DNA of 64,000 nt, from the NCBI GenBank assembly GCA_963931105.1, contig OZ007004.1, positions 2,480,001 to 2,544,000 on the forward strand, read 5' to 3'. The notes under the pieces are model-generated. The model was not told the origin of the DNA. It searched no databases and saw nothing but the letters and a program-made list of their open reading frames with translations. This document shows, in pieces, positions 57,404 to 64,000 of this stretch. Position numbers and translations under genes: made by a program. This DNA comes from UMGS1590 sp900552455. GTDB taxonomy: Bacteria; Bacillota; Peptococcia; Peptococcales; Peptococcaceae. The first letter of the stretch is position 1; each line of letters begins with the position of its first letter.

Positions 57404-59200
57404 TTATTCATCGGCTTCACCGGAAACGAAGTAGCCGGAAATCCCGTACACATAGGTGTCGCCTTTGTAGAAATCAATCTCAAACGGATACACGACTTGA
57501 CCATCGGTAGTGCCTGTGACGGTAAAGGTCACCGTACCACTTTCCGTCAGCGTTGTGACGTCGCTGCTCACATACCTCTCATCGCACACCACCTCGGCCC
57601 GGTCCACATACTCGCCATCGATCGCCACATCCAGACTGAAGGTCTCGCCGACCGTCATATTGGGGTCATAAGTCACGCCATGCGGCATGCCATAACCAGC
57701 CACGCTGAAGGTCCATTCTTCCGGCGGGATGGCTCTGCTCTTGATCCCATCGCTGTTAACGACCGCCCCCTCCGGCATGTTGACACTGTAATCGCCTTCC
57801 ATCAGTGGCTCCGGCAGTCGGACGATCAAAGCAGTCACCGTCTGATAATTGCCCTGAGCGCTGAGTTGCGGCAGCAACTCATTAGCATGCACGCCATGAT
57901 CCAGGATTACCCACTCTTCATCACTGAGGTCCACCGTCGCGACAACGTCGCCATTGGCATCGTACACGGTCACTGTACCGCTCCCAAGCGTCAAATCATC
58001 CGCATCATAATAAATCACCAAAGAATCCATCCCCAGCGCAGTGCCTTCTCCGTATGGGACCGGGGACATGGCGCCAACCCTGTCTTCAGGGATATGATTG
58101 GAATCGTAAGCAATTTCCTCGTTCCACTGGAACGTCGGCATCAGGTAAAAGTGCACGTCGCCCTGATCGATGACGAGCTTGCCGCCGTCCGGCGCGGTGA
58201 AGCAGACATAGGTTGCACCGTTGGCCTGAAGGCTTTCGGCGACGCTGTTAAAGACGGTGTAAATCCAGTCTTCCACATCATAGACGTGGTAGACGTCCTT
58301 CTGCTCTTCCGGCGGTTGGCCATAGACACCGCTGTCGGCGGCGAAGGCGACGGTGGCGATGCCGTTCTCGTCCACGCTGACAGGCTTGGCCAGGTCAAGG
58401 TTCCAGCCGGTTTCCTCGGCCAGCGCAGCGATCACGTTGTCCGGGGTAACGTCATCAACGGTGGCTTCCACGGTTTGCAGATGGCCGCTGCGGCCAATCT
58501 TGAGCTGCACGGTCTCGCCTTCCGGGTCCACCGGTGCCGTGTCGCCCTCCAGATAACGCTGGAAGATGGCGGCCACCTGCGCACGGGTGGCGCCGCTCTG
58601 TGGATCGATCGTCGTCGCAGTCATGCCGTTGACATACCCTTCGGCGTTGGCCCAGCTCAGCACTTCTTCTGCCCAGTCGCTGATCGTTGCTGCGTCGCTG
58701 TAGCCGCTGAGATCGGCGCGGGCGCTGACGTCTTCGCCTTTGTACGCGGTGTACTTATAAAGGGTCGCCGCCAGCTGTTCGCGGGTGATCGGGTCGTTTG
58801 GCCCGAAGGTGCTGTCGCTGTATCCGGCCATGACGCCGCTTTCACGCGCCCAGTAGACTGGCATGGCGTACCAGGCATCGCCTTCCACATCCTCGTATGG
58901 ATAGCCGAGGTTGCCCTCGCTCAGGTCCGGACTGCCTTCGAGACGATAGAGCACGCTCACGATCATCGCGCGGGTCATGGTCACGTTTGGAGCAAATTCT
59001 GTGGCGCTGGTGCCGGTCATGATGCCGGTGTCGTACGCATACACCACTGGATCATAGAACCAGTCGCTTTCTGCCACATCCGTGAACGGCAGCGTCGGTG
59101 CCTCCGGCATCGTTTCGCCCGTGTTTTCCGCCGCGAAGGCTGGTACGCTTGTCGCCATCATCGCACCGATCAACACGGCACTTAACCATTGTCGTTTCAT
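57404..59200 (-). CDS. SLH-domain surface protein with a GerMN-like domain
   Basis: 598 aa. Signal peptide (MKRQWLSAVLIGAMMATSVPAFAAE). Then three SLH domains (about 38-85, 98-150 and 165-215; FTDVAESDWFYDPVVYAYDTGIMTG, YEDVEGDAWYAMPVYWARESGVMAGY, YSDAATISDWAEEVLSWANAEGYVNG) that bind secondary cell-wall polymer. Residues about 225-345 look like a GerMN domain (VTPDNVIAALAEETGW, GKLVIDQGDV), though this is a guess by pattern. The rest is beta-rich and acidic. Function on the surface unknown. Transcribed from a promoter sharing a tandem-repeat activator site with the M13 peptidase gene. Confidence 0.9.
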   Translation of the reverse strand: MKRQWLSAVLIGAMMATSVPAFAAENTGETMPEAPTLPFTDVAESDWFYDPVVYAYDTGIMTGTSATEFAPNVTMTRAMIVSVLYRLEGSPDLSEGNLGYPYEDVEGDAWYAMPVYWARESGVMAGYSDSTFGPNDPITREQLAATLYKYTAYKGEDVSARADLSGYSDAATISDWAEEVLSWANAEGYVNGMTATTIDPQSGATRAQVAAIFQRYLEGDTAPVDPEGETVQLKIGRSGHLQTVEATVDDVTPDNVIAALAEETGWNLDLAKPVSVDENGIATVAFAADSGVYGQPPEEQKDVYHVYDVEDWIYTVFNSVAESLQANGATYVCFTAPDGGKLVIDQGDVHFYLMPTFQWNEEIAYDSNHIPEDRVGAMSPVPYGEGTALGMDSLVIYYDADDLTLGSGTVTVYDANGDVVATVDLSDEEWVILDHGVHANELLPQLSAQGNYQTVTALIVRLPEPLMEGDYSVNMPEGAVVNSDGIKSRAIPPEEWTFSVAGYGMPHGVTYDPNMTVGETFSLDVAIDGEYVDRAEVVCDERYVSSDVTTLTESGTVTFTVTGTTDGQVVYPFEIDFYKGDTYVYGISGYFVSGEADE

Positions 59201-59282
59201 TGTTCATCCTTCCTTTCGTTGCATCCTTGCAGGAATATTTTTATTTGTCCCTATTTTATCATGGATTGTTCAAAAAAAACCA

Positions 59283-59312
59283 ACCACTCATGCTGAAAAT
59301 CGACCACTCGTG
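59283..59312 (-). promoter_or_regulatory. Tandem-repeat activator site (LytTR-type) upstream of the SLH protein gene
   Basis: Direct repeats ACCACTCATG (59283-59292) and ACCACTCGTG (59303-59312), 20 bp start to start, lie 24 bp upstream of a minus-strand TAAAAT -10 (about 59253-59258) that lacks a -35. Same sequence and spacing as the site at 61909-61938. Confidence 0.75.
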
Positions 59313-59316
59313 CATG

Positions 59317-59347
59317 AAAAACGCCCGCCAGTCAAAGCCAGCGGGCG
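59317..59347 (-). terminator. Terminator of the M13 peptidase gene
   Basis: Minus-strand stem CGCCCGC / GCGGGCG followed by TTTTTC. It lies just upstream of the next promoter's activator site. Confidence 0.85.
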
Positions 59348-59361
59348 AATGTCACCGTTTC

Positions 59362-61830
59362 TCACCAAATGCCGACGCGGTCTTCCGGCGCCACATACAT
59401 GCCGTCGCCCGGCTGCACATCGTAGGTGTCATAGAAAGCGTCACAGCTGGAGAGCAGGCGATTGACGCGCACCCCGCCAGAGCTGTGAGGATCTGCCACT
59501 GCAACATACGCCAACCACTCGCGCGAGTAGGTAGCAACAAGGATCCGCGCCATTTTCTCAAAAAATGCCTCATAGTCAAAGTCGGACTGTGTGGCAGCGA
59601 TGTCCATGAGGCAGCTCATGGCGCCAAGGTCAGCGATGTTTTCTCCAAGCGTCAGGCCGCCATCGGTGGCAATGCCCGGCGCACACTCCCACCCATCGTA
59701 ATAGGCGACGATCTCCTCGCAGAGGGCATCAAACTGCGCCCGATCCGCCTCCGTCCACCAGTTGTTCAGGCTGCCGGTTTCATCATAATTGGCGCCATAA
59801 CTGTCAAAGGCGTGGGTGATTTCATGCGCAATGGTAATACCCAAGGTCGCAAGGTTTTCTTCCTCTGACACAGTCGGGTCGTACACAGGCGCCTGCAACC
59901 ATACCATCGGCAAGATCACCGTATTGAATTTCCATACATGGCCGCAGTTATCCGCAATCGCACCACCGACATTTTGCCAGACGTACTGCTCAACGTCCTC
60001 AGGCATGCTGCCGAGCTGGCTGTTAACGGCCCGCTCAGCCTTGTAAATGGCCATGGCGTTGGTAAAATAGCTGCCGCCGTCCTCCGGCGCCAGAATCTCC
60101 GCTTCGTCCAGCGCGCTGGCATCATTCGCCGCATCCGGCCCGCCTATGTAGAAGTCCATCGCCTCCAGCTTGCGCAGCGCCATCTCCTTCGTCGCATCGC
60201 TCATCCAGTCGAGGGCTTCGATGCGTGTGCGAAAGGCATCGCGGATCTCCCCGCACATCGCGCGCACATCCGCTAAGGTTTCATCGTTGCCATAGGTTTC
60301 CATGTAAAGCTGACTGACATAATCGGTCATATCGTTCATCACCGCACTGACCGCCTGCGTGTCAAGGTTCACCGGATAGGTGCCATTAAGCACATAGTCC
60401 AGATCAAACTTCGCCTGGGTGAAGGCTTCGCTCAAATAAGGCGCTGCATTCACGACCACCTTCGTATAGAGATAGTCCCTGACTGTTTCCAGCGAGGCCT
60501 CATTTAACTGCGCCGCCAGGGTCTGCAAGCGTTCCGGATACTCAGCATAGCCCTGCTCGACCTCCTCATAACCCAGCTGCTGCAGCATGCCGGAAAGATC
60601 CACCGAGCCAAAGATCGCCTCCACCTCGTCCCAGGAAAATGATGTTTCCGCATAAGCACCAGGCTCTGCCAGCGATCTTTCAAAGGTCATATAATTTTCT
60701 GCCATGTGGGCTGCGTCGTCTTCACTTTTGCCGGAGAGGGTCAACAGCGTCGTCAGGTAGCGCACATAGGCATCATAGGCGGTGGGATTGCTGCCATCGT
60801 AAACATCCACAGTGGCCAACGGTGCCGCTGCTTCCAGAGACAGCATATAGTGCGACGTGTCCCATGGATCTGGAGCAAAGCCCCAGTCAAACATCAGCGA
60901 AAGGCCCGTTTCCGCATCGTCCAACAGCGAAAGCCGACAAAGATCGTCAAGACTCTGCGCCGCTGCGATGGCGTCCAGATCCTCTTTGATCGGTGCAATG
61001 CCGGCAGCGTTGCGCCCGTCTGTATCCACGACGCTGTTGTAATAAGCTACTATCTTACGCGCCCTGGTGTCGGTCAGCGTCCCTGTGTTCACCTCATCGT
61101 ACAAACCAAAGACTATGTCAGCCACCTGGTCAAAAGCGATATCGCTGATCTCATTAGAAGTTCCTGTAGAATCCCATACCTCTGCGTTGTCAAGATGCTC
61201 CTTATTCACCGTGGCATAGAAATCATCCCGTTCGTTGCTGCCAAAAAGGGCGTAGGTGCGGTGGATGAAGAGTTCCATCTGGTGCACCGTCACAGCCTCG
61301 TTCGGCGAGAACACGCCCGGCGCTGTGCCTGCGACAAGTCCGGCCTCAAACACCGGCGCCAGCGTCTCCGCCGCCCAGGCCGGAATATCGCTGAAGCTGT
61401 CCGCCGGGATCGCCTGCGCCGCGTTCACACCCTTGCGCTCTGGCAAAGGGCCGAAAGCACGCGCCAGCATCACCAGCGCTTCCGCGCGGGTCACACTCTG
61501 GTCTTCGCGGAGATCACCATTCTCGTAGCCGCGGATGATGTCCCCCTTCGTCACGCCCGGGTTGTAGTCGTCCGCTGCCGCCAGCAGCATCTCCACCACC
61601 TCGCCGCGCGTCGCTGCCCGGTCTTCCTCCCAGGCCACCGCGCCATAGGTGCGCGCCTGCACGCTCGTGTCCGTCTGCAGCGGCAGTCGGTCGCGCGACG
61701 GCATCGGCCCGACAGGCTGCTGCCACGTCGTCTGCACCTCTTCGGCCTGCGCCGACGGCAGCGGCGCTGCGCCAACAAGCATCGCCACCGTCAGCATCGC
61801 CGCCAGTATGCGTTTCCATCTCTGTTTCAT
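59362..61830 (-). CDS. SLH-anchored M13 (neprilysin-like) zinc metallopeptidase
   Basis: 822 aa. Signal peptide (MKQRWKRILAAMLTVAMLVGAAPLPSAQAEE). An SLH region follows (about 60-195; YENGDLREDQSVTRAEALVMLARAFG, FSDIPAWAAETLAPVFEAGLVAGTAPGVFSPNEAVTVHQ), then a full M13 domain. Zinc motif HEITHAFD, third ligand ENIADLGA, substrate-binding NAMAIYK (NAxY-like) and the DPHSSGGVRVNRLLSSCDAFYDTY block. It ends RVGIW, close to the family's terminal CxxW but without that Cys. Predicted cell-wall-anchored oligopeptidase. Possible partner of the peptide-type ABC importer elsewhere in the window. Confidence 0.94.
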   Translation of the reverse strand: MKQRWKRILAAMLTVAMLVGAAPLPSAQAEEVQTTWQQPVGPMPSRDRLPLQTDTSVQARTYGAVAWEEDRAATRGEVVEMLLAAADDYNPGVTKGDIIRGYENGDLREDQSVTRAEALVMLARAFGPLPERKGVNAAQAIPADSFSDIPAWAAETLAPVFEAGLVAGTAPGVFSPNEAVTVHQMELFIHRTYALFGSNERDDFYATVNKEHLDNAEVWDSTGTSNEISDIAFDQVADIVFGLYDEVNTGTLTDTRARKIVAYYNSVVDTDGRNAAGIAPIKEDLDAIAAAQSLDDLCRLSLLDDAETGLSLMFDWGFAPDPWDTSHYMLSLEAAAPLATVDVYDGSNPTAYDAYVRYLTTLLTLSGKSEDDAAHMAENYMTFERSLAEPGAYAETSFSWDEVEAIFGSVDLSGMLQQLGYEEVEQGYAEYPERLQTLAAQLNEASLETVRDYLYTKVVVNAAPYLSEAFTQAKFDLDYVLNGTYPVNLDTQAVSAVMNDMTDYVSQLYMETYGNDETLADVRAMCGEIRDAFRTRIEALDWMSDATKEMALRKLEAMDFYIGGPDAANDASALDEAEILAPEDGGSYFTNAMAIYKAERAVNSQLGSMPEDVEQYVWQNVGGAIADNCGHVWKFNTVILPMVWLQAPVYDPTVSEEENLATLGITIAHEITHAFDSYGANYDETGSLNNWWTEADRAQFDALCEEIVAYYDGWECAPGIATDGGLTLGENIADLGAMSCLMDIAATQSDFDYEAFFEKMARILVATYSREWLAYVAVADPHSSGGVRVNRLLSSCDAFYDTYDVQPGDGMYVAPEDRVGIW

Positions 61831-61908
61831 CGGTTCACTTTCCTTTCTTTCCCCCTCGTGGGGAGCGTCTTTGTTCTCATTTTATCACAGCTTGCGCCAA
61901 AAAGACGA

Positions 61909-61938
61909 ACCACTCATGCCGAAAATCGACCACTCGTG
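61909..61938 (-). promoter_or_regulatory. Tandem-repeat activator site (LytTR-type) upstream of the M13 peptidase gene
   Basis: Direct repeats ACCACTCATG (61909-61918) and ACCACTCGTG (61929-61938), 20 bp apart, with 24 bp to a minus-strand TAAAAT -10 (about 61879-61884) and no -35. Even the inter-repeat sequence (CGAAAATCG) is shared with the other site. Confidence 0.78.
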
Positions 61939-61952
61939 CATGAAGCCAGCGT

Positions 61953-63338
61953 TTAGCCCAGATTCAGGACCACCCGCGCTGAGAACACGCCGTCGTCCTT
62001 TTTGAACTCGGCGCTGCCGCCGTATTTTTCTGCAATGAGACGGATGCTCGTCAACCCCTGGCCGTGGCCGTGGCGCCCGCTGGCGCGATAGCTTTCAGCG
62101 TCCACATAGGTGCTCTGCCGGGCGCCGTCGTCCACACAGGCGTTTTCCACCAGCAGATAGAGGGCGTCGTTCATGACACCGGCGTTCACGCGCAGCCAGC
62201 GCGCCGACGTCGGCAAACGCTCCGCGGCGTGGATGGCGTTCTCGAGCAGGTTGCCGAGGAGCACCGTGAGATCGACGACGTCGATCTTGAACCGCTCCGG
62301 CAGGCCGCTGAAATGGGTGCTGACCTTGATCGCCTCGCTTTCCGCCCGCGCCAGATAGTAGTGCAGAATCGCATCCAGCGACGCATTGCCCGAGAGGGGC
62401 TTTTGCTCCAGATCCGCAAAGGTCTCGGTGTAGCGCGCCAAATAGGCGGCCAGCTCCTCGTGCCGACCCGCGCTATTGAGGCTCGCGATCATGTTCAGAT
62501 GATGGCGCATGTCGTGGCGAAAACGGCGAAACTCCGCCGCACCGATGCTGATCTGCTGATACTGCTCGTCGAAACTGCGCAGCTGGTCTTCGAGCCGATG
62601 CTTCTCGTCGGCGAGGCGCACCTCCGAAAAGAACATCGCATAAAACATGGCATCCGTCACGATAAAGGCCATCAACAGCAGAAGCACCATCGGATCAAAG
62701 CGCAGGAACAAACTCATCGCGCTTGAAAGCGCAAACACCGCGCAGCAATAGAGCAGCAGCGCAGCCATGAAATAACCGCAGGCGCGGCGCAAATGCTGCT
62801 CGTCGATCGCCGCCAGCGCCGGACGCACCACCCGCTGCAGGAAAAGCGCCACCGGCGGCAGCATCACCAGGATCAGCAGGAGATAGAAGAAAACACTCGT
62901 ACTACCATAAGGGGCCAGCACCTCCAGCCTGCTGCGATCGCCGACACTGCTGTAATACAGCGTCATCAACACATTCACCAGCGTGAACTGGATGGCTGCG
63001 TAGTGAATCAACAGCACCAGGACCGTGACTTTTTTGAGCGCACTTTCACGCACACTGCGGAAAAAGGCGACGCCATACAGCACCAACGCCAGCAACATGT
63101 AACCATTGCCAAAAAGCGGCATCAGGTCATTGGCCGCCTCGCACAGTTTCCAGATCAGAATCGTGCCGCACGCCAGACCAAGCCCCAGCACCAGCATCAT
63201 CAACGTATCAAAGAGCATCAAGCGGCGCCGTGCATCACGGAGCACCTCGTCGGGAAAAAACACCAGACTCAGCAGCACCACCGGCAGCGTCTGCGCCAGA
63301 AAACCGACGATTTGGTTGAAAAAATCAAAAACTGTCAT
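61953..63338 (-). CDS. GHKL-type sensor histidine kinase (LytTR system partner)
   Basis: 461 aa. Six to seven membrane helices in residues 1-235 form the sensor. They are followed by a short coiled coil (DEKHRLEDQLRSFDEQYQQI) and the phospho-acceptor HDMRHHLNMI typical of AgrC/peptide-sensing kinases. The GHKL ATPase shows LLGNLLENAIHAAERL, LYLLVENAC and GQGLTSIRLIAEKYGG. The start overlaps the response regulator stop by four bases. It should phosphorylate the LytTR regulator upstream; the signal is unknown, perhaps a peptide or envelope cue. Confidence 0.93.
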   Translation of the reverse strand: MTVFDFFNQIVGFLAQTLPVVLLSLVFFPDEVLRDARRRLMLFDTLMMLVLGLGLACGTILIWKLCEAANDLMPLFGNGYMLLALVLYGVAFFRSVRESALKKVTVLVLLIHYAAIQFTLVNVLMTLYYSSVGDRSRLEVLAPYGSTSVFFYLLLILVMLPPVALFLQRVVRPALAAIDEQHLRRACGYFMAALLLYCCAVFALSSAMSLFLRFDPMVLLLLMAFIVTDAMFYAMFFSEVRLADEKHRLEDQLRSFDEQYQQISIGAAEFRRFRHDMRHHLNMIASLNSAGRHEELAAYLARYTETFADLEQKPLSGNASLDAILHYYLARAESEAIKVSTHFSGLPERFKIDVVDLTVLLGNLLENAIHAAERLPTSARWLRVNAGVMNDALYLLVENACVDDGARQSTYVDAESYRASGRHGHGQGLTSIRLIAEKYGGSAEFKKDDGVFSARVVLNLG

Positions 63339-64000
63339 GGCCGCTCCTCCAATTTACGGAACATAAAGTCGTTGTAGCGACGGCGCACCTCCGCCTTTTC
63401 GCGCCGACTGATGAGCACCTCCGTGCCATCCTTGAGGCGACAGGTGTCGCCGTCGAGGCTGAGGATGAACGCCATGTTGACGATGAGCCCGCGCGACAGC
63501 CGCAGAAACTGCCGAGGATCGAGCTTTTCCTCCGTGCTGGCGAACGTCGCCGCAAAAAAGAGCGGCTGCGTCTCCTGCTCCAGATAGATGTCCACGCCGC
63601 GGTTCGCGCTCTGCACCTTGTTGATGCGTTGCATCGGCAGATGCAGCGAATCCTTCGCGTTCTCCAGGCAAAGCATTTTCACCGGCCGCCGCACGCGGCT
63701 GAAATAGCGCTCGAACAACACCCGCAAGCCCTTCGCCTCCACCGGCTTCAGCAGATAATGCACCGCGTCCAGGTCAAACGCCTCCACAGCAAACTCGCGC
63801 GCCGTCGTGAGAAACGCCAGCTGCACCCGTGGCAGCAGTATCCGCGCCTGCCGTGCCGTGGCGATGCCATCCAGCCCCTCCATATAAATGTCCAGCAGCA
63901 GCAGATCATAGCACACCCCGCTCTGAATCGCCGCCAACAGCCGCTCGCCACTGTTAAAACTCTCCGTGATCGCCGCCATCTCCAGCTCCGCCAACACCCC
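63335..64000 (-). CDS. LytTR-family response regulator, N-terminus beyond the window
   Basis: The visible 221 codons hold most of a receiver domain (phospho-acceptor Asp in LLLLDIYMEGLDGI, LTTAREFAVEAF, HYLLKPV) and the complete LytTR DNA-binding domain (INKVQSANRGVDIYLEQET, FLRLSRGLIVNMAFILSLDGDTCRLKDGTEVLISRREKAEVRRRYNDFMFRK). The reading frame is open to the edge and the first acidic pocket (xDDE) is missing, so about 20 residues lie outside. The tandem repeats at 59283 and 61909 are its likely binding sites. Confidence 0.93.
   Translation of the reverse strand, partial: GVLAELEMAAITESFNSGERLLAAIQSGVCYDLLLLDIYMEGLDGIATARQARILLPRVQLAFLTTAREFAVEAFDLDAVHYLLKPVEAKGLRVLFERYFSRVRRPVKMLCLENAKDSLHLPMQRINKVQSANRGVDIYLEQETQPLFFAATFASTEEKLDPRQFLRLSRGLIVNMAFILSLDGDTCRLKDGTEVLISRREKAEVRRRYNDFMFRKLEERP

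Overview
The window looks like the chromosome of an anaerobic, sulfite-respiring Bacillota (Firmicutes) bacterium, possibly Peptococcaceae-like. The evidence is SLH-anchored surface proteins, PadR, GHKL/LytTR and XRE regulators, Gram-positive ribosome binding sites, and a 16S-23S-5S rRNA operon with no tRNA in the 16S-23S spacer. The species cannot be named from the sequence alone. Most of the DNA is GC-rich; the CRISPR-cas block (about 15.8-23.7 kb) and the region around 33-34 kb are clearly more AT-rich.

Layout. 1-5.5 kb: a five-gene peptide/nickel-type ABC importer behind a cobalamin-riboswitch-like leader with its own terminator. 5.5-6.2 kb: an XRE regulator and membrane protein pair. 6.4-8.6 kb: an AmmeMemoRadiSam B-A fusion plus its radical SAM partner. 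8.8-15.8 kb: a type I-C CRISPR array that I count as 104 repeats, read on the minus strand. 15.9-23.7 kb: a complete type I-C operon (cas3-cas5-cas8c-cas7-cas4-cas1-cas2). 23.71-23.87 kb: a compact crRNA-like RNA gene whose guide matches the cas promoter next to a TTC PAM. 24-28.8 kb: cysK and a thiS-thiF-thiG-thiH-tenI/thiE operon. 28.9-32.7 kb: taurine dissimilation genes (tpa, a Cys-motif unknown, xsc). 33.3-34.3 kb: a PadR/DUF2812 pair. 34.3-39.3 kb: the rRNA operon. 39.7-47.2 kb: an SDR epimerase, a TauE-type exporter, a DUF4097-like protein, a TDT-family transporter, a two-component system and a glycosyltransferase. 47.3-49.6 kb: ilvD and a phosphoribosyltransferase. 49.8-53.2 kb: dissimilatory sulfite reductase genes (ferredoxin, dsrA, dsrB, dsrD, a 66-aa protein, dsrC). 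53.4-57.2 kb: a CbiA/DsrN-type amidase and leuS. 57.4-64 kb: two SLH surface proteins, one an M13 metallopeptidase, with a GHKL/LytTR two-component system.

How it fits together. Tpa would convert taurine to sulfoacetaldehyde. Xsc would release sulfite and acetyl phosphate. DsrAB with DsrC and DsrD would use the sulfite as an electron acceptor, and CysK can assimilate sulfide. No sat, apr or dsrMK genes are present here, so sulfonate-derived sulfite is the likely electron acceptor.

The standout is the region just upstream of cas3. There, an extended -10 promoter, two degenerate repeats around a 26-nt guide, and a perfect intrinsic terminator end exactly at the cas -35 box. The guide matches the cas -10 region in 16 of its first 18 positions next to a canonical I-C PAM. 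This is the architecture expected of a Cas-regulating (CreR-like) RNA that lets Cascade repress its own operon. A second strong signal is a pair of promoters for the two SLH proteins that share the same tandem 10-bp repeats at the same distance from the -10, next to a LytTR response regulator.
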